Source: Xenopus tropicalis (lineage: Eukaryota > Chordata > Amphibia > Anura > Pipidae). From it: a stretch of DNA of 64,000 nucleotides. The stretch spans positions 113,237,036-113,301,035 of the forward strand of contig NC_030677.2 in assembly GCF_000004195.4 (NCBI RefSeq), given 5' to 3'. The position numbers and the translations under genes are program-made. Within the stretch, counting starts at the first letter, position 1. The number at the start of each line of letters is the position of its first letter. Below the pieces are notes generated by a model. The model was not told the origin of the DNA, made no database searches, and was given only the letters and a program-made list of their open reading frames with translations. Shown here one piece after another: positions 34,848-46,401 of the stretch.

Positions 34848-34954
34848 CTTTAGAGCTTTGAAAGTTTCCATGAACTTCTCTAACTCATCTGGTGGAAGAA
34901 AATCTCCAATGAAATGCTTCCCACGTCCCATCTCTGTCAGCTCCTCTGCCCACT
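34848..34954 (-). pseudogene. SUGP1: SUGP1-like exon fragment ([12 protein letters not shown])
   Basis: Acceptor GATAG, donor AAG|GTAAGAA. It codes [14 protein letters not shown], then [20 protein letters not shown], which from memory is almost identical to SUGP1 (SURP and G-patch domain protein 1, a spliceosome-associated factor) just before its G-patch. The following exons (EGREPDYSEYKEF and the G-patch) are not seen between here and the kinase. The splice sites are intact, so the exon might be used in a chimeric transcript, but alone it cannot make SUGP1. Confidence 0.75.
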
Positions 34955-35068
34955 CTATCAGTAAGAAAAAAAAGTAAAAGATGAAATCAGATCCATCAGC
35001 TATGCATACTAAAGTAAGGCCAGTTACTGCCATCAATTTTTTCTGCTGAGGAAGATACACAGGAATTA

Positions 35069-35221
35069 TCAGCGACGCAGCTGATGCTCCCATGTCCCAA
35101 ACTCATTGTCAACCTCTTCATCACTATCATACTCATGCTGGTGCTGTTTAATGGCTTTTTCCCACATAAGTTGCATCTCCTGCATAGCTCGCTTGTGTGT
35201 CATGTTGTACATTTGCTGCAT
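35069..35221 (-). pseudogene. SUGP1: SUGP1-like exon fragment ending in stops
   Basis: After acceptor TGCTCAG it codes [40 protein letters not shown] and [10 protein letters not shown], then TGA TAA. Full-length SUGP1 continues RRMEMDKTREWAE. The last few codons and the splice donor appear deleted, because the next 110 bp look like the 3' part of an intron leading into the exon at 34954. This exon should directly precede the 34848-34954 exon, and it does, so the two are a colinear remnant with a small deletion between them. Confidence 0.75.
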
Positions 35222-35573
35222 CTGAGCAGGAAAAAGGAGCAAGCAGCTAGTAGTACAGTACTACAATTTCTTCATTGCTTCTCGGCATAGGGATCTCATG
35301 GTCAAAATGACCTGTTCTGTTTCAGTTGTAACAGCAATTCAGTGACTGACACTGAGCCAATTAGCAAATTTCTTTTTGGTTGCTATGGGCTAGTAATTAA
35401 GTCAGTACGTCTACTCTGAATGATTGTTTTGAAATGCAATAATATTTCTTTCCATTTTGGTATTCATTTCCCAAATTGCCAGACCAGATCTGGTCATCCG
35501 GACTAATTGTAAGAGGTGGCATTCACAAAATCAGCAGAATATAGCATTTAGGGGCTAGAGATCTTTGTCTTAC

Positions 35574-35647
35574 CAATCACATTTCCAGGGAGGAAAATAA
35601 GCACATGGGATCCCAGACAGAAAAGACCCACTGCTTTGTAATTTTTC
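35574..35647 (-). pseudogene. TM6SF2: TM6SF2-like membrane-segment exon fragment
   Basis: Acceptor CTCTCTAG, donor G|GTAAGAC. In the frame set by the upstream fragment it codes KNYKAVGLFCLGSHVLIFLP then GNVI. This resembles the TM6SF family segment YRNFGLYWLGS...VFLTGNILGK (transmembrane 6 superfamily, ER/Golgi lipid handling). It appears three residues shorter than the family between LGS and GN. Phase 2 in and phase 1 out agree with the neighbouring fragment. No later TM6SF exon is found before the SUGP1 pieces. Confidence 0.65.
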
Positions 35648-36154
35648 CTAGAGAGGGGAAAAAAATGGAACCTGCATTTTATTAGAATTCTGCAACGGAA
35701 ATCACAACAAATCTCTTCAAAATACACTCTCTAGTCTATAGCACAATTGCGGTATCTATTCCCTTGCATATCTATCAAAGTGGCAAAACAGAGCTCACAC
35801 AGATTGGGCAAAGGAAAAAAACACAGTTCTCTATTCACTCAGGCCACAGTATAATATGTTTTTACCTTTTGATAGATGGGGAATTTCCCTCTGATGAACT
35901 GTGGTATACTTATATGCACTGTTAAAAATTATGTACACTATCTGTAAAAGCAATGTGGTATATGATAGTGGTATACAAATAATTAATAACAGTAATAATT
36001 TGAGCCAGATAGAGAGAATTGTTATACAGGAGCGAAATAGCTCAGAGAAATACTCACACAAAAGCTCTACCAATCAAACCGGACGTTTTGGTCTGTTTTT
36101 GAAGATTATTGTAGAGAATTTCAGCTATAAGTGTGGTGGTTCTATCTTTTCTTA

Positions 36155-36259
<105 letters not shown>

Positions 36260-36994
36260 CTACCAGAAAGAAATAAAACAAATACTACAAATGAAGACAA
36301 TAAATTACACTGACAATTTGGAGATATTAAAGAATATTTTGTAACATTTATAACCACATCTGTGCAAACAAGTGTTAAACTTTATTTAGAGATGCATAGC
36401 ACTAAATATTTCGGACCACATGGGTCCTTCCTCTGGTGCAGTTGTGTGAGTGGGTACCCTTGCCTTGGGCACCTGTATCTTCTGTCCTGGTTCTTGAGGC
36501 CTTACAAATTCAGGATAGGGGCAGCTATTTTTTTTTACAGAAGAGAAATTAAAATAGACAAAGGAAATGTTGGTTCCTTATGAAAAGCAAGCATCAATAC
36601 AGGTATATGTGTATATCTAGCTTGCATTTTATCAGTACACCAATAGCATAATTTGCAAACTTTTCTGTCACAAGCCCCTTTCAATGCTCAGCATTAAGTC
36701 ACGTACAGATTGACTAGACAGACAGAAGGATAGTTAGACCATCCTACACAGAGGATGCTGGGATTTGCAATGCATCTTATGTCCGAGTACTATTTGGGTA
36801 ATGCTTACCTAGTTTTACAGCTCTTTGAATGTTTCTCCTTATGTCATTATTTTTGTTTGCCTGTCTGTCAGAGCAATCTGTGCTAAAACTGAATGACATT
36901 TGTTTATGACTCACAAGAACAAGAGGACACTCCATCAACCATTTCGATGGTTGATGCCTTCATTTTAATCGCATTAAAAGGCCCTACTATATTA

Positions 36995-37125
36995 GGCTAA
37001 TGTGAGACAAGGCGTCTGGTGTATATTTTCGGCAAGTGGAAAAGCTCAGAGGTAGGAGGTGGATGGCAGTATTTTCGGCAAGCGCTTTTCCGCTTATACG
37101 CCAGACACCTTGTTTGACATTAGCC
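36995..37125. mobile_element. Small Harbinger-like MITE, 131 bp
   Basis: GGCTAATGTGAGACAAGGCG at the left and CCTTGTTTGACATTAGCC at the right, flanked by TTA on both sides; the inner arms share TTTTCGGCAAG. Its terminal GGCTAATG equals that of the 2089-2414 element, so the two probably share a transposase source. Confidence 0.78.
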
Positions 37126-37128
37126 TTA

Positions 37129-38143
37129 CAAATTACGACTTCCTTACTTTCACCCTAAGAGCTCACTAGCATGGCTGCCTGTCAAGCAAAGGATAGCTTA
37201 CAAAATCCTTCTGCTGACATTCAAAGCCCTTCACTCCTCTGCTCCTCACTACATTTCTTCACTGGTCTCCCTACATCAGGGGGCTCAAACTCAATTTACC
37301 TGGGGGCCGCAGGAGGCAAAGTCAGGATGAGGCCGGGCCGCATAAGGGATTTCACAAAAAAAAGTCGGGAGCTGCTGATTGCGGAAATGACGTTATGCCA
37401 TCATAACAGTTATTATGGGAAGACGTTCTGTGTGCACAATTAGCTCCTTACGTCTTCCCATAATAACTGTTATGATGGCATAACGTCATTTCCGCAATCA
37501 GCAGCTCCCGCCCGCAGTGCCTTGCATTATCCCTTGAATCGCAATAAAAATCGCAATCCATTCATTCGGCGTTGGTGCGGGCCACAAAATATTATACCGA
37601 GGGCCGCAAATGGCCCGCGGGCTGCGAGTTTGAGACCCCTGCCCTACATGTTCCTAGTCGTCTCCTCCGCTCCTCTCAGAGCCTCCGTCTCTTTACACCA
37701 TCCACACCCACTGCGCTCTCTCGTCTTAAACCTTTCTATCTTGCTGCTCCTTACCTCTGGAACTCTATCCCTGAATCCCTCCGTAGGGAACACTCACCCA
37801 CTCTCTTTAAGAAAAAACTCAGCTGTTACCTTCTGGAGCACTAAGACATTATTTTGCCCAGTCCTGCGCTTAAGGGCAAATGCCCATACCTGATGCACTC
37901 TTACCTTCCAGTTTGTGCCTGTATGTTACCCAACCACTCAGATTGTAAGCTCTACGGGGCAGGGACCTCCTTCCTACTGTGTCTCATACCACATGGCACT
38001 TATATATATATATATTTATTGTATTTATTTATTATATCACTTGTCCTCCCTGTGTGTAATTTTGTATTCTGTAAGACTGTACAGCGCTGCGTACCCTTGT
38101 GGCGCTTTATAAATAAAGTTATACATACATACATACATACAAG
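37129..38143 (+). mobile_element. L2/CR1-like LINE 3' end, interrupted by a hAT MITE
   Basis: C-terminal reverse-transcriptase peptide in two blocks: AWLPVKQRIAYKILLLTFKAL (37.17-37.23 kb) then HSSAPHYISSLVSLH up to 37276, and VPSRLLRSSQSLRLFTPSTP, LWNSIPESLRREHSPTLFKK to the TAA near 37844. The 3' UTR ends GGCGCTTTATAAATAAAGTT plus (ATAC)n, typical of non-LTR elements of this group. The 5' end abuts the MITE at 37125. Confidence 0.85.
37277..37641. mobile_element. hAT MITE with 8-bp duplication, in the LINE ORF
   Basis: Termini CAGGGGGCTCAAACTC and GAGTTTGAGACCCCTG. The target duplication CCCTACAT is perfect (37269-37276 and 37642-37649). It contains an inner palindrome (37365-37509) with arms of about 58 bp around GTGTGCACAATTAG. 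Removing the element and one duplication copy leaves the LINE frame continuous. Confidence 0.95.
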
Positions 38144-38530
38144 AGCTGTTGTGTTTGCTTTATTTCACTACGCTGGAGAGAAGAAACACTCTTATTCCTA
38201 GAAAGCACACATGAAACACCATATGGACAGATTCAAAGAAAATTATTGATTATAACTTCAACTACTTCTTCAGGATTTTCTGTTTTATTCACAACATATA
38301 CGTATATATACGAATGGAGGATAGAGCTCTTTTAATTAATAATTTAATATTTTTTAATTTAATTAATTAATAATAGCAAAAAAAATGAATACTACAAATT
38401 TGACTGATTCTGCAAGGAAATTTGGATGTAGTATTTAGTCAGGTTATGGTTTTTGTTGATTTAGGGTTTGTCCTGGAATAAATGGTGTTAAAGGGACCCC
38501 ATATTGAAGACAAGGAAGCTCTCTGCCACA

Positions 38531-38741
38531 ATAAGGGCTCTGGCACACGGGGAGATTAGTCACCTGAGACAAATCTCCCTTGTTGCGAGCGACTAAACTC
38601 CCCGATATGACATCCCACCGGATGGCATACGCGGCAGATTTACATTTTCGCCGGTGGGATGTCATATCGGGGAGATTAGTCGCCCGCAACAAGGGAGATT
38701 TGTCTCAGGTGACTAATCTCCCCGTGTGCCAGAGCCCTTAT
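38531..38741. mobile_element. 211-bp hairpin MITE (GGGGAGATTAGTCGCC family)
   Basis: ATAAGGGCTCTGGCACACGG at the left, with its perfect inverse at the right. The whole element folds on itself, with the centre near TTTACATTTTCGCCGG. The family is, from memory, among the most abundant MITEs in Xenopus. Confidence 0.88.
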
Positions 38742-39204
38742 GCTGCAGTCATATTTATTAGCCATGCACACATTATCCTTGGTGATACAGACCATGAAAC
38801 AGTATCCATCCCTGGAAATCAAAGAGCAATAGAAAACCGTCCGTGGAAAACAAACAGTAGAAAATGTATCCTACAATATTGTCATATCCTTAGAATTACA
38901 CCTTAATGTAGAGACAAGATTCTGAAAACCAATACAGTGTAGTGTAATTAATACACCATAAACATGCTGTTCTCATCAGATGCACATATAATCTAAACTC
39001 ATATGCTGCCTTGATTCTTGACTAAACCATCACATACAGAATATTACCTAATGTGGATTTATTTTCTGTAAATAAATTGAGATTTAACTGCATTTGTGCT
39101 TTTATCTAAGACCTTTAATTCCACAGCAGACATCCACCCGAAAATTTCCATTTCCATCAGATGGAATGTAAATTGAATAGTCACTTGTTACTGCCATTGC
39201 ATAA

Positions 39205-39320
39205 GTCAGGGATCCCCAACCTTTTTTACCCATGAGCCAAACTCAAATGTAAAAAGAGTTGGGGAGCAACACAAGCATGAAAAATGCTCATTTGGTTCCA
39301 CGCTATTTAACACATGTGAT
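39205..39320. mobile_element. hAT-like end (CAGGGATCCCCAACC family), partial
   Basis: TCAGGGATCCCCAACCTTTT, then ACCCATGAGCCAAACTCAAA and GAGTTGGGGAGCAACAC. The same start recurs at 39557. Only one end is present; the adjacent 39325-39400 segment is an unrelated hairpin (ATCGCACG...GCATGCGATAAGCG). Confidence 0.65.
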
Positions 39321-39556
39321 AATACTTTAGCGAATCGCACGTTTTTTTTGCATCAATTTTAATGCAAAAAAGCATGCGATAAGCGTTATCACACTTTAGT
39401 GAATAAACCCTATAGTGTCAAGTGTCAATTAATATTTGCCATTGCATTATACATTACAGACTGTATTTGCCCTTAAAAGTTGTTTTTTGTTCTGTGTAAA
39501 TTAAAATGTTCCCAGTATAGACAGCACTCACTTAACAAAGCCTTTATTGGACAAGA

Positions 39557-39810
39557 GCAGGGATCCCCAACCTTTGTTACACTCAGATGTAAGAAGTATT
39601 GGTGAGCCACCCAAGCATAAAAGAAAAGTTTTTTGTCGATGCCAAATAAGGACTGGGATTGGATATTTGGTAGCCCCATGGGGACTGCTGGCCTGTAGGA
39701 GTAAAACTTGCCTCCAAGCTACAGAAGAGGCCACTGAGCGCAACATCAAAGGGGATGGTGAGCAACATTTTGCTCATGAGCCACTGGTTGGAGATCACTG
39801 GTTTAAAACA
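39557..39810. mobile_element. hAT-like element (CAGGGATCCCCAACC family)
   Basis: Starts GCAGGGATCCCCAACCTTTG and ends GGTTGGAGATCACTG; contains GTGAGCCACCCAAGC and GTGAGCAACATTTTGCTCAT. About 250 bp, non-coding. The flanking 8-mers do not match, so the borders are approximate. Confidence 0.65.
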
Positions 39811-40779
39811 TGGAAGTGTTTCTGGTCTGTTACAACCTTTCATCAGTTTTTTGCAATTAAAATTTCCCCAATAACCTCACTAGTGCCAAAATTGTTACAC
39901 TTCCTTCTTTCCCAGACTGTGCAGGAAATACCCAATTTGCAGTCAAGCTGACCTTAATAGGAAGTAAAATATAGATTTCCCTGTACAAAGGCAGAGCTGT
40001 GATTGGCTGCCCCTATTGCCTAGCGAGTATTTGCTTAATTTACAAGTAAGTGCTTAACCTCTCACTATGAGGGTGTAAGATGTACTAGAAAATTACTGTA
40101 AAACACAACTAGTGCCATCATAAATACTGTTTTAGCAATGCTACTTTTGCTTTGAAAGATTTGTAATACAATAGAAAATGTATACCATACAGGACATTAA
40201 AAGTCACCTTGAAGTCTCTTAAGTCATTGTTTTCTCTTTTGATACATATGAGATATTAAAGAACAGGATTTTTATGGGTGACCCCTACAGGGCTCTGGAT
40301 CTATTTGTGTATTAATATTTTAGCAGTTACTTTGGAGGAATAGAGTTCAAAGTGCATGCATTTAACACACCCTATAACCATACTATTAATTGTGGTTGGA
40401 TGTAGAATGTCTCCTTCAATATAAGAAGTCACAGCTAAGGGAAAGATTAGTCTGTGGGACCAATGCATTGGTCAAGAGGCACATTTTCTAAGAATGGACA
40501 AGTAAGTAGAGAGGTGTTAGTCTTTGAAAGCAAACTACCATATAGGTTTACTTCAACATAACATAACATTTAAAAATAAAATAAAAATGTTTTTGATAAT
40601 GTATACACCTGCAGAGACTATAATGGCTGAAGAAAAAACTGAGACAGGAAATGTGTATTGATCACTCATTTTTGTGTGTGTCAAATTATGGTCAAATCAA
40701 TAGCAGTTCCATAATACCTGAATAAGCTTAGATGTGCTTTTGAAATACCTTGGTGACCTTGGAGTTGCACGTGCTATAT

Positions 40780-41470
40780 AAATGCAGCCATCCTGGGCAC
40801 TTTTGCCTTTTAAAAAAAACATTAACATCACCATGTGCAATGCCAAGAATTTGCCAAAGTGGTGTAAAGATCACCGTCATTGGACTCTGTGTACAATTAC
40901 ATCCTTGATAATTCTTTGCTTTCTTCTTTCTGTTAACTGTTTAAGCACAGTAATGACCCCACAATGCAAGGTCCATACAGAATGCACTTGCTAAGATGGG
41001 AATGGAAGCAGTGGTGTAAATAAAGCCCCCACAGACCCCACAATGGGGGTTGCACTGCCACAGGGATCTGAGGGGAACTACAAGTGGCTGCCACCACTGC
41101 TGCTTCCAGGTCACCGCCGTGTGCACCCGAAAGTGATGCCATAAACTGCGCTAATATAAATGGTGGGGGCCCCTGAAAGTTCTTCTGCAGGGGGGCCCCA
41201 CACACTCTAGTTAGGCCACTGAATGGAAGAACTTTACTGGCCTGTACTAAGCCCAAACCAACTGAACACCTGTGGGATGAACTGGAACCCTGACTGCAAG
41301 ACAGACCTGATATACAACATCAATGCCCAACCTTAGTGGTCTTGTGTCTGAATGGAAGGAAATCCCATCAGCAATATTGCAAAATGTAGTTTAAAGCCTT
41401 CCCAGAGAGTAGGGTCTATTATAGCACCAAAGAGTGGATCAAGTTTATATTTACACCTTTACTATGTAAA
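40780..41470 (+). pseudogene. Decayed Tc1 transposase fragment, split by a hAT MITE
   Basis: CACCATGTGCAATGCCAAGA, then TGGTGTAAAGATCACCGTCA and TTGGACTCTGTG, resemble Tc1 genes coding CNAKRRLEWCKARRHWTLE. After an internal deletion the 3' part follows: TTGAACACCTGTGGGATGAA-type sequence (EHLWDELE), ...CCCATCAGCAATATTGCAAA (PSAILQN) and the 3' flank. Multiple stops and shifts. A hAT MITE (41009-41221) sits in the middle. Confidence 0.75.
41009..41221. mobile_element. hAT MITE (CAGTGGTGTAA family) with 8-bp duplication
   Basis: CAGTGGTGTAAATAAAG at the left, CTAGTTAGGCCACTG at the right, duplication AATGGAAG on both sides (41001-41008 and 41222-41229). 213 bp, non-coding; contains GGGGGCCCC blocks. 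Confidence 0.92.
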
Positions 41471-44236
41471 TAATGATGCACACATTTTTTTTGCCAGGCA
41501 TGAATTCACTGTTAATTTCCATTGCCATTAGTACATTTTTTAGCAAAACTGACACAAAAATTTGGTGTGACAAAAATTCACTCATTTCAATTCATTTCAT
41601 ACTGCATCTACAATTGCACATTATTACCACTAATTTATATTACTTTGAAGAATCATTTTGTTAACAAAGATTTCAGTATAATGTTTGGAGTTTCTAATCT
41701 AACCAGAACCTGAAAAAGTAGCAACATTCTAGTCAATTGGTGTAGCCCTGTAAGTTCTAGGCACTACATATTTCGCTGTCATGCCTGAATATGTTATATA
41801 AGACTAATTTATAAAGACAGGAAATAAGCCCTTCTATGGTGATGGGGTGGGGTCAATAAGGGCACCTTTTCCCAACTACTACATTATTTAGTAGCTTCCT
41901 TCTGGTCAAATTCCTATCCATGTTCCTCTTGTTTTTATTTTCTTATGTTACAGTTTTATTATGGTATAACCCCTGTATAAAAAAAACAGTGAATACCAAG
42001 GTCAAGGGTGAGCTGTATGATGTTGTGTGATGTCTGTTAGAAATAACCAGAACTGGAATACTCAAGATTTTGCTTTGTGTGCAAAGAACCATAAAAGTCT
42101 GTACAAGTTATGCTGTCCCTTTAAATGAAGTCTTGTTTGGGTTATCTTCCAACCTGAGCAAATAGTTTGAAGACTGATGTAAAAATGAGTGCTTATTTGC
42201 TATCAAAGGTGCAAAGTGCCAAGTGCTTGCTAATTGCATTATGTTCAGGTATCTATATATAACAAAAGATAAATTAAGTGCAAATAAATTACAATGTAAT
42301 ACAAATTATTAAATAAAACGCCTTTTCAAAGTTGAAAAACACTCTGTAAACAACAAGAAAAAGTAGGAAAATAATTTTATTCATGTAAGTGACATTGGTT
42401 ACTTGCAAACTGAGTTAAATACATTTTCAAGCTTTAAAGAGTGTTTAAGATGTGTTTTATATGAACATGTAATGCTACCTGTCAAATTGGAGGTTCAGCA
42501 GGGCTGTAAATAGACAGCAGCAGCCTTGGGCAATATTTGGGGGTGGTGTACTTCAATCCCTACTCAGGCACATACCCCATCGTTCACCTTAAACAATATA
42601 TTAAATAAAGACAAACTTGGACTCCAGTTCTGAAGTGCACTTCTCTGTATCCCAGGAGGCATGCAAGGAATTTTCAACATTGTAATTTAAACATAGAATG
42701 GTTTTGTTTGTTTTGCCTGTTTCCTTACCGTTCTTACACTTACAGCAAAAGCAGAAAGAAACACAGGACTCTCTTGTCAGCAGTACTATAAATGCAAATG
42801 TGCTATCCTCACAAGGTGCCTACTTTATAAAACAGTTTTCACACAAAAGTAAACCATTTTTACTTTCATTTTGTTTTAGCTGCTAATGAAATGCTAGCAG
42901 GCGGAAGGTCAGTGGCTGGTCATCCATGATATGAGAGAATGCTATTACACAGTGTAATTTTATATCATTTTAACTAAAGACATAACAAATAGCCCCAGGA
43001 CATGTGCACAGCTCCAAATATTCTACAGTTTGAAAATAGACATTTTTGGCCATGCCAATCACAATAATCTCCAAACTGTTTACCGTTTTAGCAAGTGTCA
43101 GATGGCTTTTGCCACCACAAACAAAGATTAGCATATTGAAACCACATACAATCACATACTCAGTAATGAATCACATACTCAGTTATTCTCAGTATTCAAA
43201 GTAAAATGACACCTAGCCATTTTTATGCTATTATCGTACAGAGCACCCTCATCTTTTTTATAGAAATATTGGTACATTTTCTGGTGATATACTGTAATTA
43301 TAAAGTTGTTTTCTGGTGGTATTTGGTATATCCTTAAAAAAGTAAATTAATTTCAGTTAATACTATAATGCAGTTTGCCTTATTACTTCTTCCTTAAACA
43401 GGGTTTTATTTTAACATAGCATAGGATATTTCAACAGGGCTCATCTGGCTCACCAGCTTTGTACTGCTTATAAGCGTAGATCCTTTCATAAGGCCTGAAT
43501 TTAAAGTTTCAAATATCACCCTAGAGTAAAAATTATTAAAACTTCCCAGATATATACCATATTATATATTTTAATTTTAAGTCAAATTATTAAATGCTAT
43601 ACCGCTTTGCCAAGTTCTGATGGCAATTATTACTTTTTGAAAGAGCTCACTTGTGCCATCTTGTGTTAATTCTGCATTATTATTCCGCACACATCTAACA
43701 TTTGGGGAATAGCGGAAAGTCGCCTGCTTAAAAAACAGAATACTTTTCTACTTTTTAAATTTACAAATGTAGCTTAATAATTTCACGATGACATCAATTT
43801 TTAAATTTACAATAAATGCAATGCTAGAAGAACGTGGAGTCAATTTTTTTTATATTAAACAATTACTCAAGAATGCACTGTCAAATAAGAACAGGAATTT
43901 ATTGTACATGAAATAAATACTAGAATATATATATTGCGTGTGCTCTAAAAAAAAACGAGAAACAAAATCAATCAACCTAATCTAACTCAAAGTGCATAAC
44001 AAAAGAGTCATATTTGCAATTTATATCATCCTAGGCCAGCCAGTGTGGCGACCCAAGGCCTTAGATTCCTTCCTTCTATCTGTATGAGACACATTAATAT
44101 ATATTCTTGAAAAGAAATGTAGTTCATTTTAGGTCATCTAATGGCATAAATATGCTGCTTCCTCAATCAACAGCTATCTATCATATGACATGGGACTGGG
44201 ACAACCAGTCTGCACTATATGCCCATTGTCAGTTTT
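41471..44236. other. No supported gene
   Basis: AT-rich; no exon-like pattern recognised. The (TA)n-like run at 43.92 kb is short. Confidence 0.5.
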
Positions 44237-44640
44237 CTATATACAGTGTTGTATAAAATAAACAGGAAAATTAGCCAGGCAAACAGTCACCAGACTGAGC
44301 AGAATGATTTTCAAAATAGGTTGTTCATGGGATCCAGATCTTGTTATATTAATTTTTGATTTTTTCTTTCTTATTGCAGACACTGTTTGAAGACCTGTTT
44401 TCCATGTTTTTGCTAAGGCAAACCTAGAGGCAAGGTATATTTGGGAGCAAAGTTTAGATTTGTTTTTGGTAAGCCTTTGCTCAGGTTTGTGGAAGAACAA
44501 TTCTAGTAAGGGATCTAGCGAGATCTGTTTTGTAGTAGTGTGCTCATAAATACTAATATGTCATTCAATAGTGTAGATTTTAACAGACAAGTCCAACATA
44601 TGTGTAGTTTATCTCCTTCCGCATTGCAGGCACTAATGCA
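44237..44640 (-). pseudogene. L1-clade ORF2 C-terminal remnant
   Basis: The minus strand reads FFHKPEQRLTKNKSKLCSQI, YLASRFALAKTWKTGLQTVSA and IRKK, like the last part of frog and fish L1 ORF2 (LA-R-ALA--WK). Upstream (44.5-44.6 kb) an interrupted frame keeps THMLDLS in place of the usual THMWWTC motif. It contains stops, no poly(A) end was found, and it is a different subfamily from the 8-10 kb copy. Confidence 0.6.
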
Positions 44641-45507
44641 TTTGAAGTTTTGATGGGGTTAGATATCCAGCAGCCCTGATGCAGCCCCCCTCATTCGTTC
44701 TGTGCTTACCGATTTAGTTATGGAGCAGGTCCTGGGGGGTGCATCGCTAGTGCTCTCACACTGCATTAGTTGAGACAAATTTCTGCTTTTTGCTGCCCCT
44801 GGTAACTGGCCGTTTACTGGCACCCGAGGCAAGGTTTTCACTTTGCCTCATGGCAGGATCAGCCCCTGCAGATACCAATAATATAACAACTTATTAGCAT
44901 TTTCCTCAGCAATTGGGGGAAGGTTCATGACAGCCATGGTAGGCCCCAGACACCCTAACCTGACACTACCAAGTAATGAGTGAGCCAAGTGGAAGAAAAT
45001 AATTACTGATATCTAAGAAATTATTATTGATTAACCAGGCAGCTGAGTAAAAGTCTAGGCTGGGTGAAAAGTCAGTGTTATTAACTAGCAGTGTAAATAG
45101 AGAGGAGTATGCAGCCTTCCTAACCCTGATATAGGCTTTTATGCCATGCTTGTAATAAAGTGGAAAATGTATTAATCATGTGAGGATAATTTTTAATATA
45201 CATATCCTTTACTTTTGGAGTGAGCTGACACTGTTTAAAAGGGATGTAAAGTAATTTATTAAAAATGCTTTTATAGGTTCTTAGCACTAAATTAAACAAC
45301 TATGTATTATGTGTCTGTTAAAACTTTTGAACCTGCTGTGAGATACAGCCAATCGTTTCTGCAGCTTTCTCTCCTCTCCCTTGATTGCGTTCCCCCTTGA
45401 AGTTCAGTGGCCGCCAGCTGTCCTACATACAAGTGCTCTGAGGGGCAGCAATTCTTAAAACAAGTATGTAGCTATGTGAGAGTTAAGCCACTCTTGACCC
45501 CTATCAG

Positions 45508-45666
45508 CAGGGTCGGACTGGGGGGTGCAGGGCCCACCAGGGCCTACACGCGTGTAAGTCAAACTTAATTTCAACGCGTCAGGGGGAGCGTTGTCAGGAA
45601 TCGTGTCTGGGCCGTCGGCGCCCTCCGGGTTTTTTCCTGGTGCCCCAGAGGCCCAGTCTGACCCTG
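45508..45666. mobile_element. hAT MITE (CAGGGTCGGACTGGG family), copy 1
   Basis: CAGGGTCGGACTGGGGGGTG at the left, CCCAGTCTGACCCTG at the right, perfect duplication CCTATCAG (45500-45507, 45667-45674). 159 bp. Confidence 0.93.
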
Positions 45667-46026
45667 CCTATCAGTTGTTATCAGTAGTTAAGCATCTACT
45701 GATACCTCATGGTGAGGCTTTAAGGCAGCTCAGGTGGTTGGTCATTTGTTAAATGAAAAAAGTGGAGTCATTTATTGATATAAATGTTTTTTAATATGTC
45801 TTGTTGATGTACAGTTTTGGTGGGAGACCAGGAATGACTCCCCCATCTATAGGTTCTGGTGAAGACTTTCTATAAAAGCCTTAAATTCCCTGTGATGGGC
45901 CGTAATATTAGCTTGGTTCTGTTATAGTGCATAAGCATTATTATATACCTCGGATGCTCCTCAGGGCCTGGTTTGGGCCTTAAGGCCTATGGGCTTTGTC
46001 TATTTCTTTATTTTCTTAATTTTTTT

Positions 46027-46300
46027 AGTTATCTGGAAACTTTTATCCAGAAAGCTCCGAATGATGGAAGGGCCATCTCCCATAGACTCCATTATAAGCA
46101 AATTATTCTAATTTTTAAAATTTCCTTTTTCTCTGTAATAAAAAAATAGTAGCTTGTTCTTGATCCCAACTAAGATATAATTAATCCTTATTGGAGGCAA
46201 AACAATCCTACTGGGTTTATTTAATGTCTAAACAAATTTTACGGAAAGATCTCTTATTTGGAGATCCCCAGTTCCCGAGCATTCTGGACCAACATGTATA
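46027..46300. repeat. CAGGTATGGGA-family element, inverted copy
   Basis: TTTTATCCAGAAAGCTCCGA, AACTAAGATATAATTAATCC, TATTGGAGGCAAAACAATCC and TACTGGGTTTATTTAATG are the reverse complement of blocks at 57.35-57.7 kb. Confidence 0.7.
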
Positions 46301-46401
46301 TACAGTATATGAAGTAACAGACCATCACTTTTAAACTACTCATTTCTACAGATACACACAGAGACTTATGTATTATTCTTACTTATGCATTAATCTTACT
46401 T

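Noticed and set aside
38580..38906. 108-codon ORF
   Set aside because: Begins inside a hairpin MITE; the start is the inverse of the antisense ORF at 38444-38692.
44690..44870. CAGCCCTGATGC ... GATCAGCCCCTG as a hAT element
   Set aside because: The ends are roughly inverse but no 8-bp duplication was found.
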